A stretch of 64,000 bases of DNA from contig NC_135785.1 in NCBI RefSeq assembly GCF_051106095.1, positions 181,466,045 to 181,530,044 of the forward strand, given 5' to 3'. Source of the DNA: Pogona vitticeps (Eukaryota; Chordata; Lepidosauria; Squamata; Agamidae). Position numbers and translations under genes: made by a program. Below are positions 35,866-47,439 of this stretch, in pieces. The number at the start of each line of letters is the position of its first letter. The first letter of the stretch is position 1. The notes below the pieces were generated by a model. It ran no database searches and had not been told where the DNA came from. It was given only the letters and a program-made list of their open reading frames with translations.

Positions 35866-35956
35866 TTGTTGTTTAGTTGTTAAGTCATTTCTGACTCTTC
35901 GTGACCCCATGGACCAAAGCATACCAGGCCCTCCTGTCTTCCACTGCCTCCCAGTA
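35866..35956 (-). mobile_element. RTE-BovB 3' stub
   Basis: The reverse complement reads 'ctgggaggcagtggaagaca', 'ggagggcctggtatgctttg' and 'gtcacgaagagtcagaaatg'. It aligns with 40478-40550, the last codons and 3' end of BovB. Fewer than 100 bp were inserted. Confidence 0.75.
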
Positions 35957-36416
35957 AAGCTCCAAGGTAGTCGCTATCTATACCAATTGATTTCAATTTT
36001 TTTCAAGAGGACTGTTGACCCAAAAGGCCAATTTTGATGTTGTGCCTTGAAAATACAGAAAACCAAAAGGTGAACAAAACAGTATTTTCCTGCTGCTGGA
36101 GACTAAGAGCATAAAAACTGCTATTATAATATTACTGGAGAAGCTTTAAATTGCCATTTGAAAGTGACTGCAAAACATTACTCATTACAAAGGTAACTAT
36201 AAGGAAACATTACATTGCTATTGAAAAGCAGTTTGGTTATAATCTCATTTCCAAAAAAGTAATGAGTTACAGGTAGCTACACTATGTAGTTATTGCCAAG
36301 ACCTGTTTAGAATGGTGTCAGCATGAGAGCTAGGGCTGCAAGAAGCTTTATAAAAGAACACAAATGAAAAAGGATGATTTTGGAAGAGATGGCACATGTC
36401 ATCGTCTTGAAGTAAG
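35957..36416. other. intron, short diverged repeats
   Basis: 'aacattactcattacaaaggtaact' -type words near 36174-36290 recall a dispersed gtaac-rich MITE but are not delimited. No gene recognised. Confidence 0.35.
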
Positions 36417-36418
36417 TA

Positions 36419-37230
36419 CCGTATCCGTATTTTTCGCTCCATAAGACACATCTCTCCATAAGACGCACCAAATTTTTAGGAGAAGAAAACAGGTAAAAAA
36501 ATCTGTTTTCTTCTCCTAAAAATTGGTGAGCCTTATGGTGAGTCTTATGGAACGCAACCTAGGACCCTTTGGAGGCTCACCCAGGCCCCCCCCCCGAAGG
36601 CCAGAGGGGGCAAAATCACCACCTTCTGGGGCTCTTTTGAGGCTTGGAAAGCTTCAGAAGAGCCCCCAGAAGGTGGCAATATCGCCCCCTCTAGCCCGGT
36701 GGGGGGGCAGGGTGAGCCTCCAAAGGGTCCTAGAGTGTGTTCCAGGACCCTTTAGAGACTCACCCTGCCCCCCGGGGGTCAGAGGGGGCAAAATGGCCAC
36801 CTTCTGGGGCTCTTTTAAGGCTTGGGAAGTTTCAAAAGAGCCCCAGAAGGTGGCGATTTCACCCACGCTGGCCCCGTGGGGGGGTGGGGGTAGCGTGGCA
36901 AGGGTCCGAGGGGGCCTTCCAGACCCTTGCCATGCTACCCCACCCCCCCACACACAGGGCGAGCGCGGGTGAAATAGCGACCTTCCAGGACCTTTTGAGA
37001 GGTTTTCAAGCCTCTCAAAAGGTCCTGGGAGCTGGCAATTTCACCCGCGCTGGCCCCGTGGGGGGTGGGGGCGCATCGCAAGGGTCCTGGAAGGCTCCCT
37101 CGGACCCTTGCGACGCTCCCCCCCACAGGGCCAGAGGGGCAAAGTCACCACCTTCGCTCCATAAGACGCACAGACTTTCTACCCCCCTTTTGGAGGGGAA
37201 AAAGTGCATCTTATGGAGCAAAAAATACGG
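36419..37230. mobile_element. large fold-back TA-target element
   Basis: CCGTATCCGTATTTTTCGCT opposes the complement CCGTATTTTTTGCTCCATAA, with TA outside both ends (36417-36418 and 37231-37232). The ends share 'ctccataagacgcac'. The 0.6-kb interior is GC-rich and built from about three successive inverted pairs of a block containing 'ggcaaaatcaccaccttctg' and 'ggctcttttgaggctt'. Frames in it are products of this structure, not genes. It is probably Tc1/mariner-superfamily by target site; I cannot name the family. Confidence 0.7.
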
Positions 37231-37232
37231 TA

Positions 37233-38530
37233 ACCAAGAATGTAAGAGGGACTTGTGTTGTTACTGAAGTGAATCAGGTACTGTCGTACCAGAGAGGGAC
37301 AGAAAGCAAACAGCCTTATTGTACAGTAAACATGGTACACATTATATGAAATATAACACATCAGCTACGTGCTTGTTTGGCCGGTTTTATTTATGACTTG
37401 CTTTGACTGACCTTCGAGATGTTTTAGTTGTCTGTTCTAATTTGAGTGTATTTGAATATTGTTCTAGCTGAGCATTAGAGATTTTCCATTGGATTATTTA
37501 CTGTAAATGTGTGACATGATGCCAATGTCATAACTTTTATTTTTTTTTAATGCCCAGTATATTTCCTCTTTGGGACCATGGAAAGACAAGTATGGAGGAG
37601 TCTTTTTCCCTTTTAATTTACTTAAATTATATCAATGAAATACTTCTTGAAGTATATAAAGTGCTTAATAAGATAAGGGGCTTAGTTACTAAAGATACTA
37701 CTGGTTTCCTCATGTGTAAGGAGGAAAATGGTGGGGAAGATGGAAGGAAGGGAACCTCCCCTCTTTTCTCCACCTTTCTCCTCAGACTTAATTTTATTAA
37801 ATAAAGTAAGCGGCATATTGAACAAGCAGTGCATCAACCTGACATATTAGAATTGTGCTGCATCAAGTTAGGGAAACATTGATGAAAATGAAAATAAAAA
37901 TTGGGGAATGGGTTTCTCCATCCTCTCTTTTTAAGGTCACAATCCAATTACTATGTCAGGGTTGTCACCTCTGTTAGCATCATCCACAGCTCCATTTTGG
38001 TGTGAACTAGCCATCTTCACAGGCTACACAACAGGATACTTAGAAGTGTGCCGAATCCTGCAAAAACAAAATCAGAAGCTCCTGGTCCTGTACCAGAAAG
38101 GAGCAGGATTTAAATTCAGGAACATTTGCAGACTTAGGGTTAAGAATAACTGGTATAAACTGAGTGAAGAAGTTTTCCTCACATACAGTATGTCTGTTTA
38201 TATATGGAAAAGCTAATGAAACTATGACCAGCTAAGCTATATTATGAAGATTTGCCTTAAACTGAACACAAAAGAGTAGTTTTTTGAATATAAGCTGTCT
38301 TTCACATTGAGTTCCTGTTCTCACATACTACAAAACGTTTGTTTACTGATTTTGCATTTACAAGTTTCACTGACATTTTTCTAACACATAATTATACGCA
38401 AAAGGATTGAACAATGTTATTGTTGAATTCAGTAGTCTTAAATTACTGTATTTGAAACATGATGTCCCATAAAATTAGGTGGCATATTATAATAATATAG
38501 CTTCTCCTTCTCTGCTTTGAGTAATTCATG
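37233..38530. other. intron, no recognised feature
   Basis: About 1.3 kb, AT-rich, with no recognised gene. Confidence 0.4.
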
Positions 38531-40646
38531 GGCTGAAATCCTGTTGCTTAACATAGTAAAACACACTAAAGTAGGACCATTGAATTAGTGGAACTTACGG
38601 AACAGTTTGGATAGAGGCTCGTAACATTGTACAGGAGGCAGCAACAAAAACCATCCCAAAGAAAAGGAAATGCAAGAAAGCAAAGTGGCTGTCCAACGAG
38701 GCCTTAGAAATAGCAGAGAAGAGAAGGGAAACAAAATGCAAGGGAGATAGGGAAATATGCAGAAAATGGAATGCAGACTTCTAAAGAATAGCAAGGAGAG
38801 ACAAGAGGGCCTTCTTAAATGAACAATGCAAAGAAATAGAGGAAAATAACAGAAAAGGAAAAACCAGAGATCTGTTCAGGAAAATTGGAGATATTAGAGG
38901 AATATTTTGTGCAAAGATGGACATGATAAAGGACAAAAATGGGAGGGACCTAACAGAAGCAGAAGACATCAAGAAGAGGTGGCAAGAATACACAGAGGAA
39001 TTCTATCAGAAAGATTTGGATATCCCGGACAACCCAGACACTGTAGTTGCTGACCTTGAGCCAGACATCCTGGAGGATGAAGTCAAGTGGGCCTTAAAAA
39101 GCCTGGCTAACAACAAGGCCAGCGGAGGTGATGGCATTCCAGTTGAACTATTTAAAATCTTAAAAGATGATGCTGTTAAGGTGATACACTCAATATGTCA
39201 GCAAGTTCGGAAAACTCAACAGTGGCCAGAGGACTGGAAAAGATCAGTCTACATCCCAATCCTAAAGAAGGGCAGTGCCAAAGAATGCTTCAACTACCAC
39301 ACAATTGCACTCATTTCACACGCTAGCAAGTTTATGCTCAAAATCCTACAAGGTAGGCTTCAGGAGTATGTGGACCGAGAACTCCCAGAAGTACACGCTG
39401 GATTCCAAAGGGGCAGAGGAACTAGGGACCAAATTGCTAACATGTGCTGGATTATGGAGAAAGCCAGGGAGTTCCAGAAAAATATCTACTTCTGCTTCAT
39501 TGACTATGCAAAAGCCTTTGACAGCAAACTATGGCAAGTCCTTAAAGAAATGGGAGTGCCTGACCACCTTATCTATCTCCTGAGAAACCTATATGTGGGA
39601 CAGGAAGCAACAGTTAGAACTGGATATGGAACAACTGATTGGTTCAAAATTGGGAAAGGAGTACAACAAGGCTGTATATTGTCTTCCCTGCTTATTTAAC
39701 TTATATGCAGAATACATCATGCGGAAGGCTGGACTGGAGGAATCCCAAACTGGAATTAAGATTGACGGAAGAAATATCAACAACCTCCGATATGCAGATG
39801 ATACCACTCTGATGGCAGAAATTGAGGAGGAATTAAAGAACCTTGTAATGAGGGTGAAAGAGGAGAGCGCAAAAAACGGTCTGAAACTCAACATCAAAAA
39901 AACTAAGATCATGGCCACTGGTCCCATCACCTCCTGGGAAATAGAAGGGGAAGATATGGAGGCAGTGACAGATTTTACTCTCTTGGGCTCTGTGATCACT
40001 ACAGATGGAGACAGCAGCCACGAAATTAAAAGACGCCTGCTTCTTGGGAGGAAAGCAATGACAAACCTTGACAGCATCTTAAAAAGCACTTTGCCAACAA
40101 AAGTCTGCATAGTCAAAGCTATGTTTTTTCCTGTTGTGATGTATGGAAATGATAGTTGGACCATAAAGAAAGCTGACTGCCAAAGAATTGATGCCTTTGA
40201 ATTATGGTGCTGGAGGAGGCTCTTGAGAGTCCCCTGGACTGCAAGGAGAACAAACCTATCAATTCTAAAGAAAATCAAACCGGAGCGCTCACTGGAGGAC
40301 AGATCCTGAAGCTGAGGCTCCAGTACTTTGGCCATCTCATGAGAAGAGAAGACTCTTTGGAAAAGACCTTGATGTTGGGAAAGTGTGATGGCAAGAGGAG
40401 AAGGGGACGACAGAGGATGAGATGGTTGGACAGTGTCATCGAAGCAACCAAGATGAATTTGACACAACTACGGGAGGCAGTGGAAGATAGGAGGGCCTGG
40501 CGTGCTCTGATCCATGGTGTCACAAAGAGTCGGACACGACCAAACAACTAGACGATGACGACGGAACAGTTGAGTCACCAAATCCCCACTGATTCAGTGG
40601 GCCTACTCTAGTGTGACTTACTATGACGAGCAACAGGATTTCAGCC
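38531..40646. mobile_element. palindromic MITE split by BovB
   Basis: The left half, 38531-38607, starts GGCTGAAATCCTGTTGCTTA. The right half, 40572-40646, ends with the complement of GGCTGAAATCCTGTTGCTCG. The arms continue to match (catagtaaaacacactaaag against the complement of ctctagtgtgacttactatg). A second, uninterrupted member is at 42160-42298. The LINE at 38608-40560 lies in the centre. Confidence 0.75.
38608..40560 (+). mobile_element. RTE-BovB LINE, 5'-truncated, recent-looking
   Basis: The translation follows the BovB ORF from the EN-RT linker (IVQEAATKTIPKKRKCKKAK) to the C-terminus (WRALIHGVTKSRTRPNN). RT landmarks are SGGDGIPVELFKILKDDAVK at about 39121, FIDYAKAFD at about 39497, GVQQGCILS at about 39658, the catalytic NLRYADDTTLM at about 39783, FELWCWRRLLRVPW at about 40198, and GRQRMRWLDS near 40410. 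Breaks: one in-frame stop near 38781, frame changes near 39690 and 40300, and small losses (the CVDHN after AKAFD). An 11-bp duplication, acggaacagtt, flanks it (38597-38607 and 40561-40571). The 3' end is a short gacgatgacg run instead of poly(A). Dead, but well preserved. Confidence 0.92.
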
Positions 40647-40778
40647 ACTGCAATGAAACAGAACATTTCTCCAGTTTTCCCTAAAAGGAGACCCACATAA
40701 CATTCTCACAGAAATAGGCACTCATATCTTGTTATATATTGAAGTAGATAACATGTTGTATATTCAGTTAATTTATTT

Positions 40779-41115
40779 AGGTAAAGGTAACGGTTCCCCA
40801 TAACAATCTGTTCAGTCATATCCAACTCTAGGGAGCGGTGCTCATCTCCGTTTCCAACCTATAGAACTAGCATTTTGTCCAAAGACAATGTTCCGTGGTC
40901 ACGTGGCCAGCGCGACTAGACACGGAACGCTGTTACCTTCCCACTATGGTGGTACCTATTTATCTACTTGCATTTTGCATGCTTTCGAACCGCTAGGTTG
41001 GCGGGAGCTGGGATAAGCAGCGGGGGCTCACTCCGACGTGTGGATTCAATCTTACAACTGCAGGTCTTCTGACCTTGCAGCACAGAGGCTTCTGTGGTTT
41101 AACCCGCAGCGCCAT
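40779..41115 (-). repeat. Sauria-type SINE, full length
   Basis: In window orientation it runs from 'ggtaaaggtaacggttcccc' through 'gtcatatccaactctaggg', 'gtcacgtggccagcgcgact', 'ctatttatctacttgcattt' and 'cgaaccgctaggttggcggg' to 'ggtttaacccgcagcgcc'. The tRNA-like head is therefore at the high-coordinate end. The low-coordinate end resembles the BovB 3' end, the LINE thought to mobilise Sauria SINEs. It faces the 3' end of the BovB copy 220 bp away. Confidence 0.88.
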
Positions 41116-42159
41116 ATTACTGTATAAAAAAGGTTATTTTGCATGTTGAACTTCAGTTAAAGTCTTTAGTCAACTTCAGTATTGTAAAATGTTACATACA
41201 GCTAAAAAGTATGCCCGTTCTGTATCCTTTATCCAGTGGAACGGAGTGTTCAGGCTGTATGTGTAAAGATGGAATTTAGTGAAAAACAGCTTAAGAACAT
41301 GCAGTGGAGTAATAGAAGGGAAAAAAAGGAGCAAAAACTATCTTCATTTCCTTGCACTTGTAACCTTCAAAAATCTGTGTGCTTTTGATTTTGCTTTTTC
41401 TTGGTGTATGAGGTTGGATTGAAATCATTGCCTCTGATGCCCTCTCTCACAACCAAATACTGTAAAGAGAACACTTTCTGCAAATTTGAATTACTAATGA
41501 GAGTATGAAACTGGAGCGCAAAGTAGCCCTGTTGCCATGGTGGTGTCAGAGGGAGAAGGATTTGTCTTTTTTCCTGGCTGTTTTGTAGCACGTGTGTTTT
41601 TAATACTGCAACCCTGCAAGGTGATTGGTCAGTATCCTTTCCTCCCCAGCCCCCATTCAAAGAACGGAACAGCAGAAGGTCAAGAATCTGGCTGTTAAGA
41701 GAAACTGTTTTGTTTCGCAGGACTGCATTAAGATTAATGGAGCTTAAAGTAACCAGGATAATGTTCACAGAGGTTGTTAAATGTGCACAATGGGTGACTT
41801 TGCTCTCCATTTCATAGGTACCATATAAGATAAAATTAAGTATTCTGTCTGAAGTATTGACAACTTGTAATTAAATGTTGTGCATTGTTTTAAAAATATG
41901 CAACTATGATGTTTGCTACAATGCATGCATGAAAGCGTGAAAACAGGGAACTAACCCAACATAATTGGATGAATCTAGCTTAAAGCTGGGCAGTTGATTA
42001 TAGCAGATTGAAAACAAGACATCATCTGAAGCCAGAAGACTTGCACAGCTTTATATGCATATCTATCCAGTTTTTGAGATGCTACATATTACATAATTTG
42101 GAAATTCAATAGTCGTTCAATTGCAGGCATTCTTTAGCTGAATTGTGTGATGCGCACAT
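41116..42159. other. intron, no recognised gene
   Basis: A 147-codon minus frame (41810-41367) has no recognisable domain or codon signal. No named repeat. Confidence 0.35.
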
Positions 42160-42298
42160 GCTTTATTTGCTCAGCATAGTAATTTCCACCTAGAGTAGGC
42201 CCATTGAATCAGAGAAGATTTGGTGAATTGTAAGTTCCATTGAATTGGTAGAACTACTCTAGTGGTACTTAGCGTGCTGAGCAGTAAGATTTCAGCCA
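42160..42298. mobile_element. palindromic MITE, uninterrupted copy
   Basis: 'tgctcagcatagtaatttcc' and 'ctagagtaggcccattgaat' oppose 'attggtagaactactctagt' and 'ctgagcagtaagatttcagc'. Same family as 38531-40646, showing the expected centre without a LINE. Confidence 0.65.
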
Positions 42299-42455
42299 AT
42301 ATATAACAGCATGGCTCAGTGCATTGACACTTAAATCAGGTTTTATATACAGCTCTCCTTTTCAGTTCAATGTGACATAATCCTGTTACAATTTTGGTAG
42401 CCATGCGAGTCATCATTTTAACAATACAACATCTATAACAACATTTATAACAAAA

Positions 42456-42550
42456 GCAAGACAGAAACACCTAGATTGTGGCACCTTTAATACTAAAAGT
42501 TAACTCTAAGCTTTTGTGAATCACAGTCTACTTCCTTAGACACAATGTAT
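42456..42550 (+). repeat. dispersed repeat (GTGGCACC type)
   Basis: 'tgtggcacctttaatactaa', 'ctctaagcttttgtgaatca' and 'cagtctacttccttagacac'. Same order as 5786-5890. Confidence 0.55.
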
Positions 42551-42989
42551 TATGTTTTATAAATAGGGCTAGGAATCTATGGTCTCTATTTTAATTTTCC
42601 TAACTTTCACTGCGGATTAGTTCTCCAACTCAAACAGAAATGAGATTCTGTACAGTGTTTTAATTAATATATTTACCTTTTTTAAAAAAAGTTGCTGATT
42701 TTTTGTAGAAGTAGGACAAATCATCTGCTGTGAAATCTGTCATTCCTTGATAGTGACTTCGCTTTTCATTCAAAATATTGAATCTTTTGAAATTGGTTTA
42801 CAATTATTGTGGTTCAAGTTATATTAGTACAGTACATGAGTGCAGATTAGAGTGCTGATAATAGGGAAATGCAATAGGTTTCCATAAAAGCCTTTGTTGA
42901 TGTGTCCGGCTAGCTACTGTGGAATTACTCTGCGTGTATTTGCATTGAATTGTTTCAAGAAGACACCATTGCACAAATGCTGAAGACTG
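42551..42989. other. intron, no recognised feature
   Basis: No gene or named repeat recognised. Confidence 0.4.
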
Positions 42990-43225
42990 TATTCATAGAA
43001 AGGGATGCTTAGCAGCAATTAAGTCAATGGCCTTGGTCATTTCACCATTACAGAGGTCAACTAGGGCTTCAACAGGATCACTTACCAAGGGAACAGGGGA
43101 GTCCCTAAGAGCTGCCAGAAACTCATTTGGATTCATCAGCCTCCTGGGGCAGATCAAGTTAATAGACTTTCCTACTCCTGCAGATCTTATAACTTTCATC
43201 AAGTCTATCACACTGGGTTAGGGCT
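42990..43225 (-). mobile_element. LINE endonuclease-RT linker fragment (L2/CR1-like)
   Basis: The minus frame 43211-42993 reads NPNEFLAALRDSPVPLVSDP then VEALVDLCNGEMTKAIDLIA. This resembles the 'D.VD..V...N..L...LD..AP' linker between the endonuclease and RT of L2/CR1-type LINEs. It is short and isolated. A host exon is less likely because no splice sites bound it. Confidence 0.4.
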
Positions 43226-44056
43226 GAAAGATAAATTCCAGCACATGTAAGTCTGAAACATCTAAATATGGCTGAATATGATTCACTTTTCAAACATGGT
43301 CTCTAAGTACATATGATCTGTGTATATGAACAGTCGGCAGCCTGGAGATTGGCACGTGTATATGGTCATTCAAAGCCCATGGTCTCCAAAGACAGGTGTT
43401 CATGTTTAAAATAATAAAAACATTCTGTAAGAAAACACTTTTTAGGCATTTAAACATTAGACAGTAGCCACAGTGTAGTGCTGTAATAAGCCGAAGAATA
43501 AAGTGCCCTGATTGTTTAGAAAGATTCTAACTCACTCTAACAAAAAGTGGACTTCCCAGAAAGAAATGAGGTATATATTCAGCATTTTGATTACTTCTCC
43601 AACCACTCAGCAATGAATCCTTTCTTTGTGTCTTTCCTTAAAGAAGTTTCTGTTTCTTTCTCTACAGGAGACAATGATAGACAGAGAGTGGGGAGGGACT
43701 GATGCAAGGACCAATGCAGTATTTAAGGTCTCTTTGCCCACTCCCTTGCCCTGAAGCTATAAGCACCAAAGAAAAGCAGACCTTTGAGTTTATACAGGAA
43801 TGTTCTCCTGCATTCCACATGTTGAGCCATTTTTATCATAGAAGACCAGGAATGTTCTTTTTCCTTCATGTGAATATCTTTGGGATGAGAAATGGAACAC
43901 AGTTCTGGGTTTTTGTTAAGTGATAGTGCCAGGAATTGTTGAATGACATTGAAGTAGAACATCTTGGAATATAATTCAGTCTCTCAGATAAACAACTTCT
44001 CCTGTGTGATTTTGATGCAGATTTACTGTATTGTAAAAATGGTGTTTACCTTACCT
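43226..44056. other. intron, no recognised feature
   Basis: No gene or named repeat recognised. Confidence 0.4.
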
Positions 44057-44088
44057 TACACACACACACACAAACGCGCGCGCGCGCG

Positions 44089-44148
<60 letters not shown>
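44057..44148. repeat. compound microsatellite (CA)n(CG)n(CA)n(GA)n
   Basis: Alternating purine-pyrimidine (CA/CG) for about 45 bp, then about 23 GA units. The first part could adopt Z-DNA; the second is a homopurine mirror tract. Confidence 0.95.
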
Positions 44149-44150
<2 letters not shown>

Positions 44151-44231
44151 GCTGTCTCTCATATGAACAGTTAATTGCTTTTTAAAATATCTTCTGAACC
44201 ATCTTATGTGAAAAAGAAAAAAAAGGTTGAA

Positions 44232-44420
44232 GCTTTGAGAGTTGGTAGGGCTGGATTCAAATTCCTACTCAGCCAGGAAACTTAGTAATAACTTTGGACG
44301 TGTCACAGTCATCCCTACCAATATGACAGGAGCTTTTTGAGAGTAAGGTCGAAAATAGAAGAGCCAAGTTCACCACCTTGAGCTCCTGTAGGATTTAAAT
44401 GTAAAAAATAAAAATAATGA
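44232..44420 (+). repeat. tRNA-derived SINE, diverged
   Basis: 'ctggattcaaattcctactc', 'agccaggaaacttagtaata', 'caccttgagctcctgtagga' and an AAAATAAAAATAAT tail. Confidence 0.55.
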
Positions 44421-44526
44421 GGCCTACTTGGTATGGCAGTTTCTAATAGTTCATGGGATAAGCAGTGGAACATCTAGGGTCTGAGTTGCCTGATTTAGAA
44501 ACACATTCCTATAAATGTCTGTGAGA

Positions 44527-44632
44527 TACAGTGTGATGGAGCCAATAGGGCAAAAATCAGAATTCAGGAAATCCAGGTTCAAATATATGCTCGGCCATGA
44601 AAATTCTGTTGGGATTCATTTGCAGGAAAGAG
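44527..44632 (+). repeat. tRNA-derived SINE head
   Basis: 'acagtgtgatggagccaata', 'caggaaatccaggttcaaat', 'atgctcggccatgaaaattc'. Only the 5' half is clear. Confidence 0.5.
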
Positions 44633-45260
44633 TCTGACAACCTAAACACTTCTTGTTTGGACAAAGTGACTTTTACTCTCTTAGGACTTTCTGTTATCTT
44701 CTTAGGCTGTCACTTCTCTGTCTCTATTACAATGTTTTTCAAACTTCTGAAACTTTGGGAGATGACGAAAGCTTGTATTTACTCTATTTTCAAATCCTGT
44801 GCCAAGAAATTAGCAAGAGAATCTGTGGAGATTCTCGTGTGCACTGACATGGAACTAGCTATAAATTAATCTAAATAAATTAGATTATCAGGAAATTCTG
44901 CTTTAAGAAATTTGGAAGGACTTGCAACTACTAGTCAGAAGTTGATTGTTGGGTTCAGTCAAGGAACAGCAACAAGCAGTCTGTGTGAGCTACCGAGCTA
45001 CCTCCCAGAAGTGCTAATTGGCAACCAAGACAACATGTGTTCTACCAGTGTGCTTTATTTTATTGGGCAAGTGCTTTATGTGAGGGCTAAAACTGTTAGT
45101 TTTGTTCACCGTTCTTGGCTGTCTTACATTGGGGAATGTAGCTTGGCAGTTAAGGATGGGATTTCTTTGATTAAAAATCCCATAATTTTCCATTCTTGAG
45201 TTCTACCTGGCAGAGAGACATCTTAAAGACACCTACATGTGACTCACCTGGAAGAAAAGT
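44633..45260. other. intron, no recognised feature
   Basis: No gene or named repeat recognised. Confidence 0.4.
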
Positions 45261-45402
45261 TTACACTGGAAGGCTTTGAGGCCTAACTAGACCTAGCTGT
45301 GCCCTAACTTCCCCTTCCTGTCCTAGTGCTAGCTGGGAGCTTTGTTTTTCAAGAGGAAGCTAGGCTTAGCTAGATCTCAAAGCTTTCCATTTTAGATCCC
45401 CC
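45261..45402. mobile_element. imperfect palindrome, probable MITE
   Basis: 'ggaaggctttgaggcctaac' and 'tagacctagctg' oppose 'gaagctaggcttagctagat' and 'ctcaaagctttccattttag'. The loop region is about 50 bp. No target duplication seen. Confidence 0.5.
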
Positions 45403-47439
45403 GCCCCAAACGAGCCACTTTTAAGTGCCTTTGTGGCTTACAGGTTCACATGCACTCGGCAGATGCCAGTCGCAGATTGAGTTCTAAGGTATAATTTCAG
45501 AATTATTGCTATCTCAACAATATCTTGTTCACCTTGCATAAATCAGAAAACTAAAGAGAAACTTATCTTAAGACATTAATTTAGTTTTCTTTTCGTACAG
45601 CATCCTGACGCCCATGATTTTTGGGAATTAAATACTTCATAGCCACCAATAACTTCGCCACAATGAAAGGGATTTCATAGGATCTATGGACCTTTGGGAA
45701 GGGGAACTGGATTTTATTTTAGATCCAAAAAATGCCCGCAACTAATGACATCATTAGCCTTCTGCACTTCAGCTTCATGAAAAAATTTCAGTCTCTGTAA
45801 ACAACAGCCACCATTTAATTTTTTAAAAAGTATTCTTTCCAAAATTTAAAATGGAAAACTTTTTTTAAAAAATTATTGAATACTTTTGATATTTTTAGAA
45901 TTTAAAATTGAGTATTTCCCTTTAACATTTATATTTCCTTCCTTCACAAGAACAATTGGCTGCCCTCAAAGAAACTTAAGCTTTCTCTGCTCATTAGTAA
46001 TGTTGCGGAATGAATGTTTGCAACAAGGGTACCTGAATCATAACTGAGGGAGAAACATGGCAAAGTCACTCACCGGTTGAGGCCAACAGGAAAGAACCAA
46101 GGTTAAAGTAGTGAATAATTCAGCTAGGAAGTGGCTCCCTCTCCTGCTTGTGCTTTCAGTAGTATTTAATTGCATATTTAAGCCATTTGTCATAGCATGA
46201 TTGTGTCCTGGCTGGCACACTATTTTGGAAATGACAGCCTACTTTGTTTTCTCAAGCTGATGATTAGGATTGGAGTTTAGGGTGGCTACTTCCACATCGC
46301 CCTTAATAAAAAAAAAATGCATCATCAAAAAAGAGGACACAGGGATAATTTTTGGGATCATATGTATATGAGCTAGTTTATATGTCTAGATAAAATTTAG
46401 ATGATGATTATAATTTAAATAGAAATTATATTTTGATAATATATATATCATAATGGAGAAGACTTGTAGCGTGTGTGCTTGTTCATTCTGCTGGTTAGAT
46501 GCTACGTATTGACTGGCAATGTCAAGGCTCTTGCATTCTTGTTTTGTCTTTCTTTGCACGAGATTTGCATTGGGCAGCCTTTCAGATAGAGGAGAAGGAT
46601 GGTGGTGGTGGTGATCCATAAAGACAGAGGATACCTTTAAATAAAGAGCCTTCCTCAGTAAAGTAGGGCAAAATGTGCTGTTCGCTTTCAACTTCTCAGA
46701 CGGGCCTTTGAAGATTCTAAATGACTTGTATGAATGAAGATGTGGGCTATCATGGGCTCATTCTCTCTGGAATTTCCAAAGAAGTAACTACTGTATGTTA
46801 GTCTGCCTCAGCATGTTGGGGGACGTTAGTTTTCAAGGTGCCACAATGTTTTGCCTCCCCCCCCCCCATCCTCTGTCTGGAATGATCAACTACTGCAGGA
46901 TTTTAGCTGGAATATCAGTGCTTTTGCTCTCTTTTGCAGCCTCAACTCTCCACAGTTTCTTGCACCTTCCTTTTCACTTGAGGCAAAACTGTTCTTTCTG
47001 GAGACAGTTAGTCCTTTCCTCTGAAAAATACAGACCCATTGCAGGCTGAGGATTATATCTAAATCAGCAAATGCATTCAGTGAAGCACAACAAGGTGCCA
47101 CAGTTTCTTCTAAAAATAAAGATAGGCATCAGGATAGAAAACTTGCAGTAAAAATGGGAATGATTTTTTAAAAGTCTGCAGTGAACTCATTGACTCAAGT
47201 TTGATAAATTCTGCAGGATCAGGGAGGAACAGTGGTGAGCCTAAGACAAAAGCACTCCCCTGAACCTTTCCCCACCTACTTTCTTTGCACACAAGGAGAA
47301 CAGTTTAGCTTCTCTATTCCCCTCATGTGCAGGAGAAGGGAGAGAAGACGGTTTGCAAGCCAAAGGACTACAGCCACTCATTTCACACTCCTCCAAACTG
47401 TGGTTTGTAAAATCATCCAAAACTGCTCCTATACTGTAG
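45403..47439. other. intron, no recognised feature
   Basis: About 2 kb. Contains AT-rich runs near 46380-46450 and a C run near 46856-46867. No gene recognised. Confidence 0.4.

Noticed and set aside
36523-37349. Several overlapping Pro/Gly-rich frames of 90-176 codons
   Set aside because: They follow the fold-back structure of a transposon and occur on both strands of the same inverted blocks.
44057-44148. CRISPR-like or satellite array
   Set aside because: Simple compound microsatellite; no repeat-spacer structure here or elsewhere.
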